Numbered from the stretch's first letter, positions 48,395 to 59,820 are shown. The stretch: 64,000 bases of DNA from an uncultured Granulosicoccus sp. (GCA_947495035.1 CANLXI010000017.1:1-64000); one strand, 5' to 3'. Numbers and translations: made by a program. The notes: generated by a model from the sequence alone, not told the origin.

Positions 48395-49202
48395 GACTCG
48401 CGTATTGACGGCTGTCGTTCTCTTGCTGGTTTTCAGCGCCGGCCTGATTCTCACTTCTGTCGATGTATTCGCTCTGGGCCTGGGGTTCGTGGTGGCGGCA
48501 GGGGCCTGGGAGTGGGGCAGGATGAGTGGCCTCGTCAATGAAGATGCGCAGACAGCCTATGCCGTTCTGGTTGGCGTGGTGTCGCTGATTGCACTGTATC
48601 TGCCATACAGTGAGGCCTGGATACAGTGGCTGATGCTGGTCGGTGTGCTGTTCTGGCTGTCGGTGCCGGCACTGTTCTATCTGTCGCCACGGCAGCCGCC
48701 CATCGTGGCGATGGACCGCATTCTGCTGGCCATCGGACTGCTGGTGTTCGTGGTGGCCGCCGTGGCCATCCAGTATCTGCGCAGTTTTGCGCCGCAGGGC
48801 TCCAGCTGGCTGCTGCTGTACGCCCTGTGCATTGTCTGGACCATGGATATCGGTGCCTATTTCAGCGGCCGCCGCTTCGGGCACCGCAAACTGGCCCCGA
48901 GTATCAGCCCCGGCAAGACCTGGGAAGGGGTGTACGGCGGACTGGCGGCGACGGTGGTGCTGATGCTGATCGTCATGCTGGTGGCCGACTTTGCCGATGG
49001 CAACCGTTTCAAATTGCTGGTGGCAACGCTGCTGGCGGCCATGATTTCGGTTCTCGGCGACCTCTACGAAAGTCGCATCAAGCGCGCTGCGGCGCTGAAG
49101 GACAGCAGTCAGTTGCTGCCGGGTCACGGGGGCGTTCTCGATCGTCTCGACGGTGTCGTGGCAGCCTTGCCGGTCTTCGCCTTCATCTGGGTCTGGCTGT
49201 GA
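48387..49202 (+). CDS. cdsA: Phosphatidate cytidylyltransferase
   Basis: A 271-residue membrane enzyme that makes CDP-diacylglycerol from phosphatidic acid, the branch point of phospholipid synthesis. Several membrane helices (about seven to eight) span the protein. The C-terminal signature [20 protein letters not shown] then GVLDRLDG is complete. It overlaps uppS by 8 bp and the dxr start by 4 bp, so translation is coupled. Confidence 0.96.
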   Translation: MLKTRVLTAVVLLLVFSAGLILTSVDVFALGLGFVVAAGAWEWGRMSGLVNEDAQTAYAVLVGVVSLIALYLPYSEAWIQWLMLVGVLFWLSVPALFYLSPRQPPIVAMDRILLAIGLLVFVVAAVAIQYLRSFAPQGSSWLLLYALCIVWTMDIGAYFSGRRFGHRKLAPSISPGKTWEGVYGGLAATVVLMLIVMLVADFADGNRFKLLVATLLAAMISVLGDLYESRIKRAAALKDSSQLLPGHGGVLDRLDGVVAALPVFAFIWVWL

Positions 49203-50377
49203 GAGCGGTCACAGTTCTGGGGTCCACCGGATCCATAGGGACCAGTACCCTGGATGTCATCGCCCGTCATCCGGATCGCTACTCGGTGCATGCGCTGACG
49301 GCACATTCGAGCGTCAACGATCTGTTCGAACAGTGCCGTCGGTTTCGCCCGGTGCATGCGGTGCTGGGCTCGGCAGAATCTGCTGCCGAGTTGCAGACGC
49401 TGTGTCGCGGGGAAGGGCTGGCCGTGCAGGTGCATCACGGCGCACAGGCGCTCAATGCAGTGGCATCCGATGATGCCGTGGACACCGTGGTGGCCGCGAT
49501 TGTCGGTGCGGCAGGTCTGCTGTCGACACTGGCTGCCGCCGAGGCCGGCAAGCGCCTGTTGCTGGCCAACAAGGAAGCACTGGTAATGAGCGGGCAGTTG
49601 CTGATGCAGGCTGCCCGGCAATCAGGCGCGCTCATCATGCCGGTGGACAGCGAGCACAATGCCATTTTCCAGAGCCTGCCTGCGACCGAAACGGGTGTCA
49701 GTACGGCGGGAATCGAAAAAATCCTGTTGACGGCATCAGGTGGACCATTACGAAATCTTACGCTTGAAGAGCTCGCTGTTGTAAGCCCGCAACAGGCCTT
49801 GAAGCATCCGAACTGGTCGATGGGGCCGAAGATTTCCATCGATTCCGCCACCATGATGAACAAGGGACTGGAGGTGATCGAAGCCTGTCAGTTGTTCTCG
49901 GTGGATGTGGATGACGTGCAGGTCGTGGTGCATCCGGAGAGCATCATTCATTCCATGGTCAGCTACGCCGACGGTTCGGTCATTGCGCAGATGGGACGGC
50001 CAGACATGCGTACACCGATCGCGCATGCTCTCGCCTGGCCAGAGAGAATCGATTCGGGAGTCGAGGCCCTGGATCTCTTCAAGGTGTCTGGCTTGCATTT
50101 CGAGGAGCCTGATACAACGCGTTTTCCACTACTGCGGCTGGCCTTCGAAGCCCAGCGGGCCGGCGGTACGGCACCCGCCATTCTCAATGCTGCCAACGAG
50201 GTCGCGGTGGCGGCGTTCCTGAATGGCGATGTTGCATTTTTACAACTTTCAGCGCTGGTGGAGCAAACACTGGAGTGTTTAAAAATATCCCCCGCAAGCG
50301 ATTTGAGCACTATCATTGAGGCAGATTCCATCGCGCGTGGTACGACTCAACGTCTGATTGCTCAGGCGGCGGCCTGA
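49199..50377 (+). CDS. dxr: 1-deoxy-D-xylulose 5-phosphate reductoisomerase
   Basis: A 392-residue enzyme that makes MEP, the first committed step of the non-mevalonate isoprenoid pathway. GTG 49199 overlaps the cdsA stop and gives [20 protein letters not shown] with the NADPH loop [30 protein letters not shown] (metal ligands), TASGGPLR and [19 protein letters not shown] are present. Longer in-frame versions would run through cdsA and are rejected. The last 50 codons are visibly more AT-rich than neighbours. Confidence 0.97.
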   Translation: MRAVTVLGSTGSIGTSTLDVIARHPDRYSVHALTAHSSVNDLFEQCRRFRPVHAVLGSAESAAELQTLCRGEGLAVQVHHGAQALNAVASDDAVDTVVAAIVGAAGLLSTLAAAEAGKRLLLANKEALVMSGQLLMQAARQSGALIMPVDSEHNAIFQSLPATETGVSTAGIEKILLTASGGPLRNLTLEELAVVSPQQALKHPNWSMGPKISIDSATMMNKGLEVIEACQLFSVDVDDVQVVVHPESIIHSMVSYADGSVIAQMGRPDMRTPIAHALAWPERIDSGVEALDLFKVSGLHFEEPDTTRFPLLRLAFEAQRAGGTAPAILNAANEVAVAAFLNGDVAFLQLSALVEQTLECLKISPASDLSTIIEADSIARGTTQRLIAQAAA

Positions 50378-50410
50378 CCTTCAATCCAAGTTCTCGGCAA
50401 TGATCTTTAC

Positions 50411-51781
50411 ATGTTCAGCAACGTAGTCGTCAGCGCGCTCGCATTCCTCGTGGCGCTGGGGATCCTCATCTCCATTCATGAATACGGTCACTTCTGGGTA
50501 GCCCGGCGCGTGGGTATCAAGGTGCTGCGGTTTTCCATCGGCTTCGGTAAGGCGCTCTGGCGTCGAACCGGGAAAGTGGATGACACCGAGTTCGTGGTGG
50601 CGGCCATCCCGCTGGGCGGCTATGTCAAGATGCTGGACGAGCGCGAGGGCAGTGTCTCGGCCGGCGAACGTCATCGTGCCTTCAATCATCAGCCGCTGTG
50701 GGCGCGCAGTGCCGTGGTTGTCGCCGGGCCTCTGGCCAACTTTCTGCTGGCCATCGTTGCCTACTGGATCGTGATGATGATCGGTATCAGTGGTGTGGCG
50801 CCGCTGGTGGGAGAGCCGCAGGCAGATTCTGCGGCAGCGCGCGCCGGTTTCCAGTATGAGGATCGCATCGTGTCGGTCAACGGGCAGCCGACTCCGACCT
50901 GGGCGGATGCTCGCATTGCGCTGCTGGAGTCGTCCCTGAATGCGTCCGAACCGCTGCAGATCGAAGTGGAAAGTGTCGGTGGAGAGCAGAGCATGCGCAG
51001 CCTGCCGGTGTCGCAGGCCGATATGCTGCAGGCGGATGGTGATGCCATTGCCAATCTGGGATTTCGTACCTGGTGGCCCGAGGTCGACCCGATCATCGGG
51101 GAAGTCATTGCCGGCGGTGCTGCCGAGGCTGCCGGATTGCTGCCGGGTGATCGCGTTCTGTCTGTCGATGGCGAAACGGTGGCCAGCTGGCGTTCGCTGG
51201 TCGAGCATGTCCGGCCCAGCGCGGGCACTGCCCTGGAACTGATGGTGCTGCGCGACGGTGAGCGGCTGTCGCTGACCATGACCCCGGAGCCTTTCGAGAT
51301 CGGGACAGAGACGGTTGGCCGCATCGGTGTCATGGAAACCCAGTCTGCTTCATTGGCCAGAAAGGCTCAGGTCGTGGTCAAATACCCACCACTGGACGCA
51401 TTCGGTCAGGCGCTGGAGCGTACCTGGGACATGTCGGCGTTGACGCTGCGAATGATGGGCAAGCTGTTGCTTGGACAGGCTTCGCTGGATAACATCAGTG
51501 GACCGATCAGCATCGCGCAGTATGCGGGCCAGTCGGCCAGCATAGGTATCGATCACTACATCAACTTCATTGCATTGATCAGCATCAGTCTGGCGGTGCT
51601 CAATCTGCTGCCCATACCCATGCTCGATGGTGGGCATCTACTGTATTTTGCAGCCGAAGCCATACGCGGCAAACCCCTGTCGGAAAGGACGCAGCTGCTG
51701 GGGCAGCAGGTTGGCATCGCTTTACTGGGCGCATTGATGTTTCTGGCTTTCTACAACGATATATGGCGACTGTTCCAATGA
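50411..51781 (+). CDS. rseP: Site-2 membrane protease RseP
   Basis: A 456-residue, four-span zinc protease (E. coli 450). Zinc ligands are in HEYGH at residues 23-27 and the Asp in [13 protein letters not shown] near the C-terminus. Two PDZ domains lie in the periplasmic part (after residues 125 and 225). It cuts anti-sigma RseA after DegS and so frees sigma-E, and also clears signal peptides. It overlaps bamA by 4 bp. Confidence 0.97.
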   Translation: MFSNVVVSALAFLVALGILISIHEYGHFWVARRVGIKVLRFSIGFGKALWRRTGKVDDTEFVVAAIPLGGYVKMLDEREGSVSAGERHRAFNHQPLWARSAVVVAGPLANFLLAIVAYWIVMMIGISGVAPLVGEPQADSAAARAGFQYEDRIVSVNGQPTPTWADARIALLESSLNASEPLQIEVESVGGEQSMRSLPVSQADMLQADGDAIANLGFRTWWPEVDPIIGEVIAGGAAEAAGLLPGDRVLSVDGETVASWRSLVEHVRPSAGTALELMVLRDGERLSLTMTPEPFEIGTETVGRIGVMETQSASLARKAQVVVKYPPLDAFGQALERTWDMSALTLRMMGKLLLGQASLDNISGPISIAQYAGQSASIGIDHYINFIALISISLAVLNLLPIPMLDGGHLLYFAAEAIRGKPLSERTQLLGQQVGIALLGALMFLAFYNDIWRLFQ

Positions 51782-54111
51782 GTCGTTTTCTGCTGTCTTC
51801 CCTGAGTCTTCTGATCCTGCTGGCATTGGCGTCGATCAATGTGCGTGCGCAGGAACCCGCACCGCGTACTTCCAGCCAGAGTGCTGGCGAGAGTTTCGTG
51901 GTCGCCGATATCGTCATCGAGGGCAATGAACGGATCGATCTGGGTACCATCCTGAACTATCTGCCGATTCGCAACCGCGATCGTTTCGTGGTCGGGGACG
52001 ATAGTGCCCGGGTGCTGCGTGCTCTGTACGAGACCGGTCTGTTCAGCGATATCGTGGTCAAGCGCCGCGGTGGCAATACCCTGGTGGTGCGTGTCGTGGA
52101 GCGTCCGGCCATCGGCAGCATCAATATCGACGGCAACCGGAAAATCGATACCGAGGAGCTGACCAAGTCATTGCGACAGGCCGATATCGCCCTGGGCCGG
52201 GTCTACAACCGTTCGATCCTGGAAACCGTCGAGCGCGAACTGCGTCGTGTGTACTTCAGCAGCGGCAACTACGGCAGTGAGATCGACATCGAGGTCGAGG
52301 AGCTGGAGCGCAATCGTGTGGCTCTGGACATCACCATCACGGAAGGCGCGGTGGCGCGGATCGAGCACATCAACATCGTCGGCAACGAATCCTACGATGA
52401 AGAGACATTGCTGGACCTGCTGCAATCGAGTGAAAAGAAACTCAACCCCTTCAGCTCGGCCGATGAGTACTCCCAGGTGAAGCTGGCAGCGGATATCGAG
52501 ACACTGCGCTCCTTCTATCAGGATCGAGGCTTTATCCGCTTCGATGTGGACTCCACGCAGGTGTCCATATCCCCGGACAAGCGCGATATCTTCATCGTGA
52601 TCAATATCCGTGAAGGTGAGCGCTACACGCTGCGGGACATCAAGCTCGAAGGCGAGGTGGACATTCCCATGGAAGAGCTGCGCTCGCTGATTCAGGTACA
52701 GGAGGGCGATATCTTTGCGCGCAAGGACATCGTCAGCAGCAGCAATGCCATCAACGATCGTCTGGGGCAGGACGGCTATGCGTTTGCCGATGTCAGCGTG
52801 TTGCCCGATATCAACGATGAGTCGCGCGATGTCGGCCTTACCTTCGTCATCGTGCCGGGCAAGCGGGTGTACGTTCGGCGCATCACCTTCACCGGTCAAT
52901 ACAAGACCCGGGATGAAGTGCTGCGTCGGGAAATGCGGCAATTGGAAGGCAGTCGTTTCTCGCCGGCGCTGGTCAATCGCTCCAGAATCCGTCTGCAGCG
53001 ACTGGCTTTCATGCAGAGCGTGAGCATCCGCACACCCAGAGTGCCCGGCACCGATGACCAGGTGGATCTGGAGATCACCGTACAGGAAGGCCAGTCAGGC
53101 TCCTTCAGTGCAGGTCTGGGCTACGGTAGCGATGGCGGAGCAACCGTCAACCTGGCCTTCCAGCAGGACAATCTGTTCGGTACCGGCGAAAGTCTGCAGT
53201 TCTCCTTTGACAACTCGGACACGACACGGCAGCTGTCCCTGACGTTTCAGGATCCCTACTTCACCGATGACGGCATCAGTCGAACGGTGGGTGCCTTCAT
53301 TCGCGAGACCGATACCAGCAACCAGAGCTCGACCTCGCGCTTTCTGGCCAGCACCCGGGGTGCCAGCGTGCGCTTCGGTGTGCCGATCAGTGAATTCTCG
53401 ACCTTCCGCATCGGCGTGGGCTATGAACGCACGGAACTGGGAACCACCGGTGAGACGCCCGACGAGATTCTGGACTTCATCGAGGAAGAGGGCGATACCT
53501 TCAATACCTACAATCTGAACCTCGGCTTTACCTACGACACGCGTAATCGGACGGTTTTCGCCACCGATGGGTCCGTGCAGCGTTTCTCTCTGGAAGCGTC
53601 GGTTCCCGGCAGTGACTACACCTACTACAAGCTCGGATACGGACTGGAGTTCTATCAGGCCATCACCGATCGTTACACCTTCTCCACCACGCTGCGCGTC
53701 GACTCCGGCTATGGCTACGATGAGTATGACACTCTGCCGTTCTTCGATCGCTATTTCGCCGGCGGCGTGCGAACTCTTCGTGGTTACGACACCGGTAGCC
53801 TGGGTCCTCGGGACAGTCGTGACAACGCATCCGGCGGTGATTTCCGTACGCTGGGCACCGTGGAAGTCATCTTTCCGCCACCGTTCGTGGAGGAGCCGGG
53901 TGCAACCCGTTTGAGTCTGTTCACCGATTTCGGTAATGTGTTCACGGACAGGGATGCATTCGATGTCGATGAGTTCAGAGGCTCTTACGGGGTCGCCTTC
54001 GTCTGGCTGTCACCTGTCGGACCATTGACATTCAGTCTCGCCAACCCCTATAACGATCAGGAGCAGGACGAGAAGCAGAGATTCCAGTTCACGATTGGCT
54101 CGATCTTCTAG
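51778..54111 (+). CDS. bamA: Outer-membrane protein assembly factor BamA
   Basis: A 777-residue Omp85 protein. ATG 51778 overlaps the rseP stop; an ATG at 51763 would add five residues. A signal peptide ([23 protein letters not shown]) precedes five POTRA domains (residues about 25-420, the first [15 protein letters not shown]) and a 16-strand barrel. The conserved loop 6 motif is [12 protein letters not shown], here RGY. Final residue is Phe (SIF), the outer-membrane insertion signal. It is the core of the BAM complex. Confidence 0.97.
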   Translation: MSRFLLSSLSLLILLALASINVRAQEPAPRTSSQSAGESFVVADIVIEGNERIDLGTILNYLPIRNRDRFVVGDDSARVLRALYETGLFSDIVVKRRGGNTLVVRVVERPAIGSINIDGNRKIDTEELTKSLRQADIALGRVYNRSILETVERELRRVYFSSGNYGSEIDIEVEELERNRVALDITITEGAVARIEHINIVGNESYDEETLLDLLQSSEKKLNPFSSADEYSQVKLAADIETLRSFYQDRGFIRFDVDSTQVSISPDKRDIFIVINIREGERYTLRDIKLEGEVDIPMEELRSLIQVQEGDIFARKDIVSSSNAINDRLGQDGYAFADVSVLPDINDESRDVGLTFVIVPGKRVYVRRITFTGQYKTRDEVLRREMRQLEGSRFSPALVNRSRIRLQRLAFMQSVSIRTPRVPGTDDQVDLEITVQEGQSGSFSAGLGYGSDGGATVNLAFQQDNLFGTGESLQFSFDNSDTTRQLSLTFQDPYFTDDGISRTVGAFIRETDTSNQSSTSRFLASTRGASVRFGVPISEFSTFRIGVGYERTELGTTGETPDEILDFIEEEGDTFNTYNLNLGFTYDTRNRTVFATDGSVQRFSLEASVPGSDYTYYKLGYGLEFYQAITDRYTFSTTLRVDSGYGYDEYDTLPFFDRYFAGGVRTLRGYDTGSLGPRDSRDNASGGDFRTLGTVEVIFPPPFVEEPGATRLSLFTDFGNVFTDRDAFDVDEFRGSYGVAFVWLSPVGPLTFSLANPYNDQEQDEKQRFQFTIGSIF

Positions 54112-54113
54112 CC

Positions 54114-54743
54114 ATGATTCGTGACTTTTCATCAGGGTCAACCTCAAGGGGTCAACCGTTGAACGATTCGCAGAGCAAGCCGCTCACGGCCGTCTGGCTG
54201 ATGTTGTTGGCAGTGGTGAGCATGGGAGGCGCGGGGCTGCCCGGCACGCTGACGTCTGCTCATGCCGATGAGCAGGGTGTTGCACTTTCTCGCATCGGTT
54301 TCGTTGACATCCCGTATCTGATCGATCGTGCGCCCCAGGCGCTGGAAGCCGAGCGTCGTCTGGAAACCGAGTTTGCTCCTCGCCAGAAGGAGCTGGAAGT
54401 CCAGCGCGCCCAGCTGGCCGAACTCGCTGCCCGCATGGCCGATACCAGTCTGGAGTTGACCGAAGCCGAGATTGCCCAGCTGGACAGGGAAACCCGGGGG
54501 CTGGAACGGCGGGTGAAGCGCAGCGAGCAGGATTTCAGGGAAGAGCTCAATATCCAGAAGAACAATGAATTCAAGAACGTGCGTATTCTGGTGCTGGAGG
54601 CCATTGCCGATTTCGGCAAGCGGCAGGACTACGATCTGATCATCAGTGATGGCGTGCTGTTTGCCAACAAGCGAATCGATGTCACCGAGCGGATTCTCGA
54701 GTCTCTGGAACGCGAAAACGCCCGCCTGAAATCAGCCAACTGA
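54114..54743 (+). CDS. skp: Periplasmic chaperone Skp (OmpH family)
   Basis: A 209-residue protein from ATG 54114, 2 bp after bamA. Skp carries unfolded outer-membrane proteins across the periplasm. A signal segment (TAVWLMLLAVVSMGGAGLPG) ends near AHA, then RIGFVDIPYLIDRAPQALEAE and a long charged coiled coil (residues about 75-160), typical of the jellyfish-shaped trimer. The ATG has no ribosome site; a TTG at 54162 has AAGGGG 8 bp upstream and would give a shorter, more normal signal peptide (N-terminus MNDSQSKPL). The second start may be the true one. Confidence 0.92.
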   Translation: MIRDFSSGSTSRGQPLNDSQSKPLTAVWLMLLAVVSMGGAGLPGTLTSAHADEQGVALSRIGFVDIPYLIDRAPQALEAERRLETEFAPRQKELEVQRAQLAELAARMADTSLELTEAEIAQLDRETRGLERRVKRSEQDFREELNIQKNNEFKNVRILVLEAIADFGKRQDYDLIISDGVLFANKRIDVTERILESLERENARLKSAN

Positions 54744-54764
54744 ATCACAGCCAGACATAGCCCA

Positions 54765-55778
54765 ATGAAACTGCAAGACTTGGCCGAGGCTCTGGAGGTC
54801 AAGCTGTACGGCGACCCCGATTGTTCCATCAGCGCATTGGCACCGATCGACCGGGCCGGCAGGGGAGAGTTGGCGTTCGTGGTCAGTCCGCGCTATGCGG
54901 CGGCATTGCAGGGTTCGCAGGCTGGCGCTGTCATCGTACCCGATGGGATGCGCTCTCTGGCACCCGGAAATTGCCTGGTCAGTGACAATCCCTACGCCAG
55001 TTATGCACAGGCATCCTGGCTGCTGACACCCGAAAAGCCTGTGGCGGCCCAGGTGCATGCCAGTGCCTGTATCGACCCGAGTGCGCGGATTGCCGCGTCG
55101 GCGCATATCGGCCCGGGGGTCGTGATCGGGGCTGACAGCACGATTGGCGAGGACGTGGTCGTCGGCGCGAATTGCAGTATCGGAGCGCGGGTTCAACTCG
55201 GCAAGGGCTGCCGTCTGTTTCCTAACGTCACTCTGTACGACAAGGTCGAGATGGGGACGGCATGTCGCGTGCAGTCCGGAACGGTCATTGGCAGCGAGGG
55301 ATTCGGCTATGCGCCAACCGCCGCCGGGTGGTTGCAGATCCAGCAGACCGGTGGAGTTTGTATCGGCAATCGTGTGCACATTGGTGCCAATACCACCATC
55401 GATTGCGGTGCCATCGATCCCACGATCATTGCCGATGGTGTGATACTCGACAACCAGATACAGATCGCCCACAACGTGCATATCGGCGAGAACACCGCCA
55501 TTGCCGGGTGTACCGGTATTGCCGGCAGCACTCGCATCGGCCGCAACTGCCAGATCGGTGGTGCCTGCAATATCGTGGGTCATATCGCCATTGCCGATGG
55601 GGTCATCATCAATGCGGCTGCGCTGGTGTCGCGCTCGATCGATGTCGCCGGGCGTTATGGATCCGGCATGCCTTTGCAGCCAGAACATGCGTGGCGTCGC
55701 AGTTTTGTTACTCTAGGGAAACTTGATCAACTGGTGCGGCGCATTCGCCGACTGGAACGTCAACAAGAAACCGACTGA
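54765..55778 (+). CDS. lpxD: UDP-3-O-acylglucosamine N-acyltransferase
   Basis: A 337-residue beta-helix trimer enzyme that adds the second acyl chain in lipid A synthesis. The N-terminal UDP-binding domain ([19 protein letters not shown]) precedes hexapeptide repeats. Catalytic His236 lies in [17 protein letters not shown] (E. coli His239). The C-terminal helix ([13 protein letters not shown]) is present. Gene order skp-lpxD-fabZ-lpxA is standard. Confidence 0.97.
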   Translation: MKLQDLAEALEVKLYGDPDCSISALAPIDRAGRGELAFVVSPRYAAALQGSQAGAVIVPDGMRSLAPGNCLVSDNPYASYAQASWLLTPEKPVAAQVHASACIDPSARIAASAHIGPGVVIGADSTIGEDVVVGANCSIGARVQLGKGCRLFPNVTLYDKVEMGTACRVQSGTVIGSEGFGYAPTAAGWLQIQQTGGVCIGNRVHIGANTTIDCGAIDPTIIADGVILDNQIQIAHNVHIGENTAIAGCTGIAGSTRIGRNCQIGGACNIVGHIAIADGVIINAAALVSRSIDVAGRYGSGMPLQPEHAWRRSFVTLGKLDQLVRRIRRLERQQETD

Positions 55779-55794
55779 CTCTGCCAATTCTGGG

Positions 55795-56250
55795 ATGCCA
55801 ACTGCCGTGGATGATATTCGTGAGATCCTGAAGTACCTGCCACACCGTTACCCGTTTCTGATGGTTGACCGGGTAACCGACTTCGAGGAGAACAAGTCGC
55901 TCAAGGCACTGAAGAACGTGACCTTCAACGAACCGATCTTCACCGGCCATTTTCCGCAATCTCCGATCTTTCCCGGCGTTCTGATTCTCGAGGCACTGGC
56001 CCAGGCATCGGCATTGCTGGCTTTCAAGAGCATGGGAGGCTACCCCAGTGAAAGGACGCTTTACCTGCTGGTGGGCATTGACAATGCGCGCTTCAAGCGA
56101 CAGGTCATACCGGGGGATCGGCTTGACTTCGAGGTAACGCTCACCAAGAGTCGCCGGGGTATTTCGCGGTTCGACGCCACGGCACATGTCGATGGTGAGC
56201 TGGCCTGCTCGGCCGAAATTCTCATCGCCAAGAACGAGATCGACGAGTGA
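55795..56250 (+). CDS. fabZ: 3-hydroxyacyl-ACP dehydratase FabZ
   Basis: A 151-residue hot-dog-fold enzyme. ATG 55795 gives [21 protein letters not shown], split here as [17 protein letters not shown], the family start; the frame could open further upstream inside lpxD, which is rejected. Catalytic His52 is in [15 protein letters not shown] and Glu66 in LILEALAQA. It dehydrates hydroxyacyl-ACP for fatty acids. It competes with LpxA and LpxD for substrate. It overlaps lpxA by 4 bp. Confidence 0.97.
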   Translation: MPTAVDDIREILKYLPHRYPFLMVDRVTDFEENKSLKALKNVTFNEPIFTGHFPQSPIFPGVLILEALAQASALLAFKSMGGYPSERTLYLLVGIDNARFKRQVIPGDRLDFEVTLTKSRRGISRFDATAHVDGELACSAEILIAKNEIDE

Positions 56251-57017
56251 TCCATCCCACTGCCATCATAGATCCGGGTGCCAGCATCGCTGATGATTGC
56301 GAAATCGGCGCCTATTCCATCATCGGTGCGGATGTCAGTATCGGCAGCGGTACGACGATCGGACCGCATGTCGTCATTCGTGGTGTGACGCGAATCGGTG
56401 CCAACAATCGCATATTCCAGTTTGCCTCCGTGGGTGATGATCCCCAGGATCTCAAATACGATGGCGAGGTGACAGAGCTGCAGATTGGTGACAGCAATAC
56501 CATTCGAGAATTCACGACCATCAACCGTGGCACGGTCGGGGGCGGCGGCATCACCCGCATCGGTAACCATAATCTGTTCATGGCCTACATTCACGTGGCT
56601 CATGATTGCATTATCGGAGACCGTATCGTCATGGCCAATGGTGCCTCCCTGGCCGGTCATGTCACTGTCGGTGATCATGCCATTCTGGCGGGCTTTGCCT
56701 GTGTCCATCAGTTCTGCGAAGTCGGGGAACACGCCTTCGTGGGCCTGAACTCGGTGGCAAACCGGGATGTGGCACCTTTCACCATGGCGGTGGGCAACTA
56801 CGCCAGTGGCAAGGGCATCAACAAGAACGGTCTGCGCCGGCGGGACTTCAGTGAGCCCACCATTCGTGCATTGCACCGTGCCTACATGCTGTTGCTGCGC
56901 AACCATGGAGAACGCGACAAGGCCATTGCCGCGCTGTCCGCCGAAGCCGCCGAATTTCCGGAAGTGGCCAGACTCATCGCTTTCATCGAAAAGAGCGAAA
57001 GAGGCGTGGTGAGGTAG
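56247..57017 (+). CDS. lpxA: UDP-N-acetylglucosamine acyltransferase
   Basis: A 256-residue beta-helix enzyme for the first step of lipid A synthesis. GTG 56247 overlaps fabZ. The hexapeptide repeats are clear and [13 protein letters not shown] holds the catalytic His (His119). [22 protein letters not shown] and the C-terminal helices ([15 protein letters not shown]) complete the family pattern. lpxB would normally follow; here the next gene on this strand is absent and lpxB faces it from the other strand. Confidence 0.97.
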   Translation: MIHPTAIIDPGASIADDCEIGAYSIIGADVSIGSGTTIGPHVVIRGVTRIGANNRIFQFASVGDDPQDLKYDGEVTELQIGDSNTIREFTTINRGTVGGGGITRIGNHNLFMAYIHVAHDCIIGDRIVMANGASLAGHVTVGDHAILAGFACVHQFCEVGEHAFVGLNSVANRDVAPFTMAVGNYASGKGINKNGLRRRDFSEPTIRALHRAYMLLLRNHGERDKAIAALSAEAAEFPEVARLIAFIEKSERGVVR

Positions 57018-57134
57018 GGCATTTGCCCGGCGCGCAAGCCCGAGTGCCGGTCGCGGTCGACGCGCCCGAGCTGGCCACGCAATACCGCCTGGCGGGCAAG
57101 GGGCTGGTTTCGGGGCCTTCGCTCCGAGCGATTG

Positions 57135-58295
57135 TCAGGGCGTACGAACGGCCAGCTTGAGGATCAGCTCGGCCACTCGCTCGGAGGCACCGCTGTCGCC
57201 CATGTTGATCTTCAGCGTGTGCAAGTCGTTCAACATGGTCTGACGACGCGCATCATCCTGCAGTAGTGACAGGACATCGTCGGCCATGGCTTCGGGAGTG
57301 GCGGCATCCTGCACATATTCAGGCACGATGCGTCGTCCGGCCACGATATTGACCAGAGAGATGTCCGGAATGCTGATCAGGCGCTTCATGATGGCGTAGT
57401 TGAGCCGGTTGATGATGTACATCACCACCATCGGTGTCCCCATCAAGGCCGTCTCCAGAGTTGCCGTACCCGAGGCCACCAGTGCCACGTCGGATGAGCG
57501 CATGACATTGCGCGACTCTCCCTTGACCACACACAGGCCATCCGGCGCCTGATCGCCAATGCTGTCGTTGATGAAGGTCTGTTCCAGAGTGGGGGCAACC
57601 GGCAGAATGAACTGACATTCCGGCCGCTGCTGCGCCACCAGCCGGGCAGTGGCCAGCATGGCGGGCAGATTGCGGTTTATCTCGCCGGTGCGACTGCCAG
57701 GCAGCAGCGAGATGACAGGCCTGCTGCTGTCCAGGCCGAAGTGGTGGCAGGCTTCGTCTCGCGAATAGGGAGACACCGCATCGGCGACCACCGGGTTGCC
57801 GACATAGCTGACGGCTACCCCTGCCTTCTGATAGATCTCGACCTCGAAAGGGAACAGGACCGCCATGTGGTTGACCAGCCTGCTGATACGCTTGACTCGA
57901 CCGGCGCGCCAGGCCCAGACCTTGGGGCTGATGTAGAACAGCACCGGGATGCCCAGCTCACGCGCCGTCTCTGCCAGCTTCAGATTGAAATCCGGGTAAT
58001 CCACCAGCAGCAGCACATCCGGCCGGCGTTGCCGCATGGCGTCACGCAATCGCGCCAGACGTTTCATGAAGCGCGGATAATTGATCAGCACATCCACGAT
58101 ACCGATGACAGCCAGGTCGCGGCAGTCGACAATCAGTTCGATGCCGACAGTCTGCAACTGGTCCGCCCCCATGCCGAAACCGGAAAAGGAGACGCCCTGA
58201 TCATTCAGGGCTGCGATGGCGTGTGCCGCATGGGCATCACCGGAGGCTTCTCCGGCGGATACCATGACGGTCAAGGGTTTTTCGTCTGTCATCAT
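57135..58295 (-). CDS. lpxB: Lipid-A-disaccharide synthase
   Basis: A 386-residue family 19 glycosyltransferase that joins UDP-2,3-diacylglucosamine and lipid X. VSAGEASGDAHAAHAI, LVDYPDFNLKLAE, YISPKVWAWRAGRVKRI and LLPGSRTGEINRNLP are the family blocks; VASGTATLETALMGTPMVVMY forms the donor site. All look intact. It is transcribed toward lpxA from the opposite strand (117 bp between stops), so it is outside the lpxD-fabZ-lpxA operon and needs its own promoter. Confidence 0.96.
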   Translation of the reverse strand: MMTDEKPLTVMVSAGEASGDAHAAHAIAALNDQGVSFSGFGMGADQLQTVGIELIVDCRDLAVIGIVDVLINYPRFMKRLARLRDAMRQRRPDVLLLVDYPDFNLKLAETARELGIPVLFYISPKVWAWRAGRVKRISRLVNHMAVLFPFEVEIYQKAGVAVSYVGNPVVADAVSPYSRDEACHHFGLDSSRPVISLLPGSRTGEINRNLPAMLATARLVAQQRPECQFILPVAPTLEQTFINDSIGDQAPDGLCVVKGESRNVMRSSDVALVASGTATLETALMGTPMVVMYIINRLNYAIMKRLISIPDISLVNIVAGRRIVPEYVQDAATPEAMADDVLSLLQDDARRQTMLNDLHTLKINMGDSGASERVAELILKLAVRTP

Positions 58296-58329
58296 GCACT
58301 GTCACGAGTGAATGATGAGCATTTTACCG

Positions 58330-59820
58330 TTATTGCCTGCGAGTCGTGCGGCAGGCTCTCCAGCCGATCAGGCTCAGCATCATCAGGAACAGACTGCCGT
58401 TGTCAGACCCTCCCGCCGAGGCATCATTGCTGGCAAAGGATTGTGACTGGGCTGCCGCAACCGCCGGAATCGATATCACCGTCTCGCCGGTCGGTTCATC
58501 CACCGATTCCTGCTCGTCGGTCGTGTTTGCGATGCTCCTGGCGTCGTTGTCGACTGGCTCTTCGCTCAGAGCACCATCGTCGTTGTAGCGGTTGTTGTCT
58601 TCGTTGGTGTCCAGAGTACGCGAGGTGAGCAGGATACTGACATCATCGGCATTGCCACTACCTGCATCGGCGAGGATGGTGAAGCGCGATTCGGTTTTCT
58701 CGGTCAGGGTCGGGCGCGTGCAACGCAACTCGGAGCTGTAGTTCTTGCAGTCCCAGCTGCCATCGCCTGAAACACCCAGCCATTCGGTATCATCGGCGAG
58801 TTTGACCACCAGCTGTACCTCACTGGCACCCAGGTTACCCTGGTTGAGCACGGTGATACCCAGTTCCAGCCCTTCGCTGGTTTCGATGTCGCTCGGTGGC
58901 AGCAGTGCCAGATCGGTTGCGTACATCTGATCGACCGAACGGGCATCGATGTCGCTCAGGGCAACACGCTGACCGATCGTGACGCCATCAGGCACGACTA
59001 TGGTAGGGGTCGTGCCTGCACTGAAAAAATATTCGCCATAGTGCATGATGGAGCCATAGTCGTAATCTCCGTAGTTGCGGGTACCAACGTTCTGCAGCTG
59101 AAAGTTGATGTCCTTGCCATCGACAATCTCGTCCCAGTTGATCTGCACGTAGCTATCCCGGTCCGAACGCGTGTGCTCGTGGAACAGTCCCAGTGCATGT
59201 CCGATTTCGTGGATGATGCTGCCGGGCGTGCAACCGTCGGATACCATGATGGATTGCTCACCACCCTGCATGCCGACGTAGGAGGCGCAGCCGTTGCTGC
59301 TGGCGAATCGCAGATAATGCGGATACTGATCGGCGTTCTCCTCCGTGCGCTCGACAAAGGTGATACGGCTATGCTCCATCCAGTGATCGATTGCCTGCCT
59401 GATATTGATCTGCTGGGTGCCCGAATTACTGGTGGGAGGGATGTAGGGCACGATACCGTCAGGCCATCGACCGAAGGCATCTTCCCGTGCCAGCCCACGG
59501 GCGCTGGTAGTTCGAGGAATCGATCCGGTGCTGTCGACTTCCCCCAGCAGGATGTCGCCTTCGAAGATGGCCAGGCCCTGAATGATCTCGTACTGGTAGG
59601 CACCGGTACGGCCGTGACTGGGAAGCGAGGCGGTGAAATCGTTGAGCAGTGCAGGGTCCGCTTCGAACATTTCCGGTGGGTCGGCCCTTGCACAGCCCGA
59701 TAGTACGATCAGCGCTGCCGAGCTCAGGCTGACCAATGGCCGAGCCATGGAGGTACTGGCTAACGGGGGTCTTTGCCGGGACAAGTTCTTGCGAACTTGC
59801 TGATACATGGTGAAGCGCAT
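58330..59820 (-). CDS. Secreted astacin-like (M12A) metallopeptidase with lipobox and GlyGly-CTERM-like tail
   Basis: A 496-residue protein. The zinc motif HEIGHALGLFHEHTRSD (His204, Glu205, His208, His214, Glu215) and Met-turn SIMHYGEY (Met259, Tyr261) identify an astacin-family protease, residues about 105-305. A CARDB-like beta domain follows at about 310-415 (GLELGITVLNQGNLGASEVQ), then an acidic linker. The N-terminus has a signal with lipobox LSGC (Cys43). The C-terminus, AGGSDNGSLFLMMLSLIGWR then a basic end, resembles GlyGly-CTERM, a rhombosortase sorting tail. Having both signals is odd. ATG 59820 is used; ATG 59748 is possible. Substrate unknown. Confidence 0.88.
   Translation of the reverse strand: MRFTMYQQVRKNLSRQRPPLASTSMARPLVSLSSAALIVLSGCARADPPEMFEADPALLNDFTASLPSHGRTGAYQYEIIQGLAIFEGDILLGEVDSTGSIPRTTSARGLAREDAFGRWPDGIVPYIPPTSNSGTQQINIRQAIDHWMEHSRITFVERTEENADQYPHYLRFASSNGCASYVGMQGGEQSIMVSDGCTPGSIIHEIGHALGLFHEHTRSDRDSYVQINWDEIVDGKDINFQLQNVGTRNYGDYDYGSIMHYGEYFFSAGTTPTIVVPDGVTIGQRVALSDIDARSVDQMYATDLALLPPSDIETSEGLELGITVLNQGNLGASEVQLVVKLADDTEWLGVSGDGSWDCKNYSSELRCTRPTLTEKTESRFTILADAGSGNADDVSILLTSRTLDTNEDNNRYNDDGALSEEPVDNDARSIANTTDEQESVDEPTGETVISIPAVAAAQSQSFASNDASAGGSDNGSLFLMMLSLIGWRACRTTRRQ

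Noticed and set aside
48626..49198. Long N-terminal extension of dxr
   Set aside because: It lies in another frame of cdsA; the GTG at 49199 gives the normal Dxr start.
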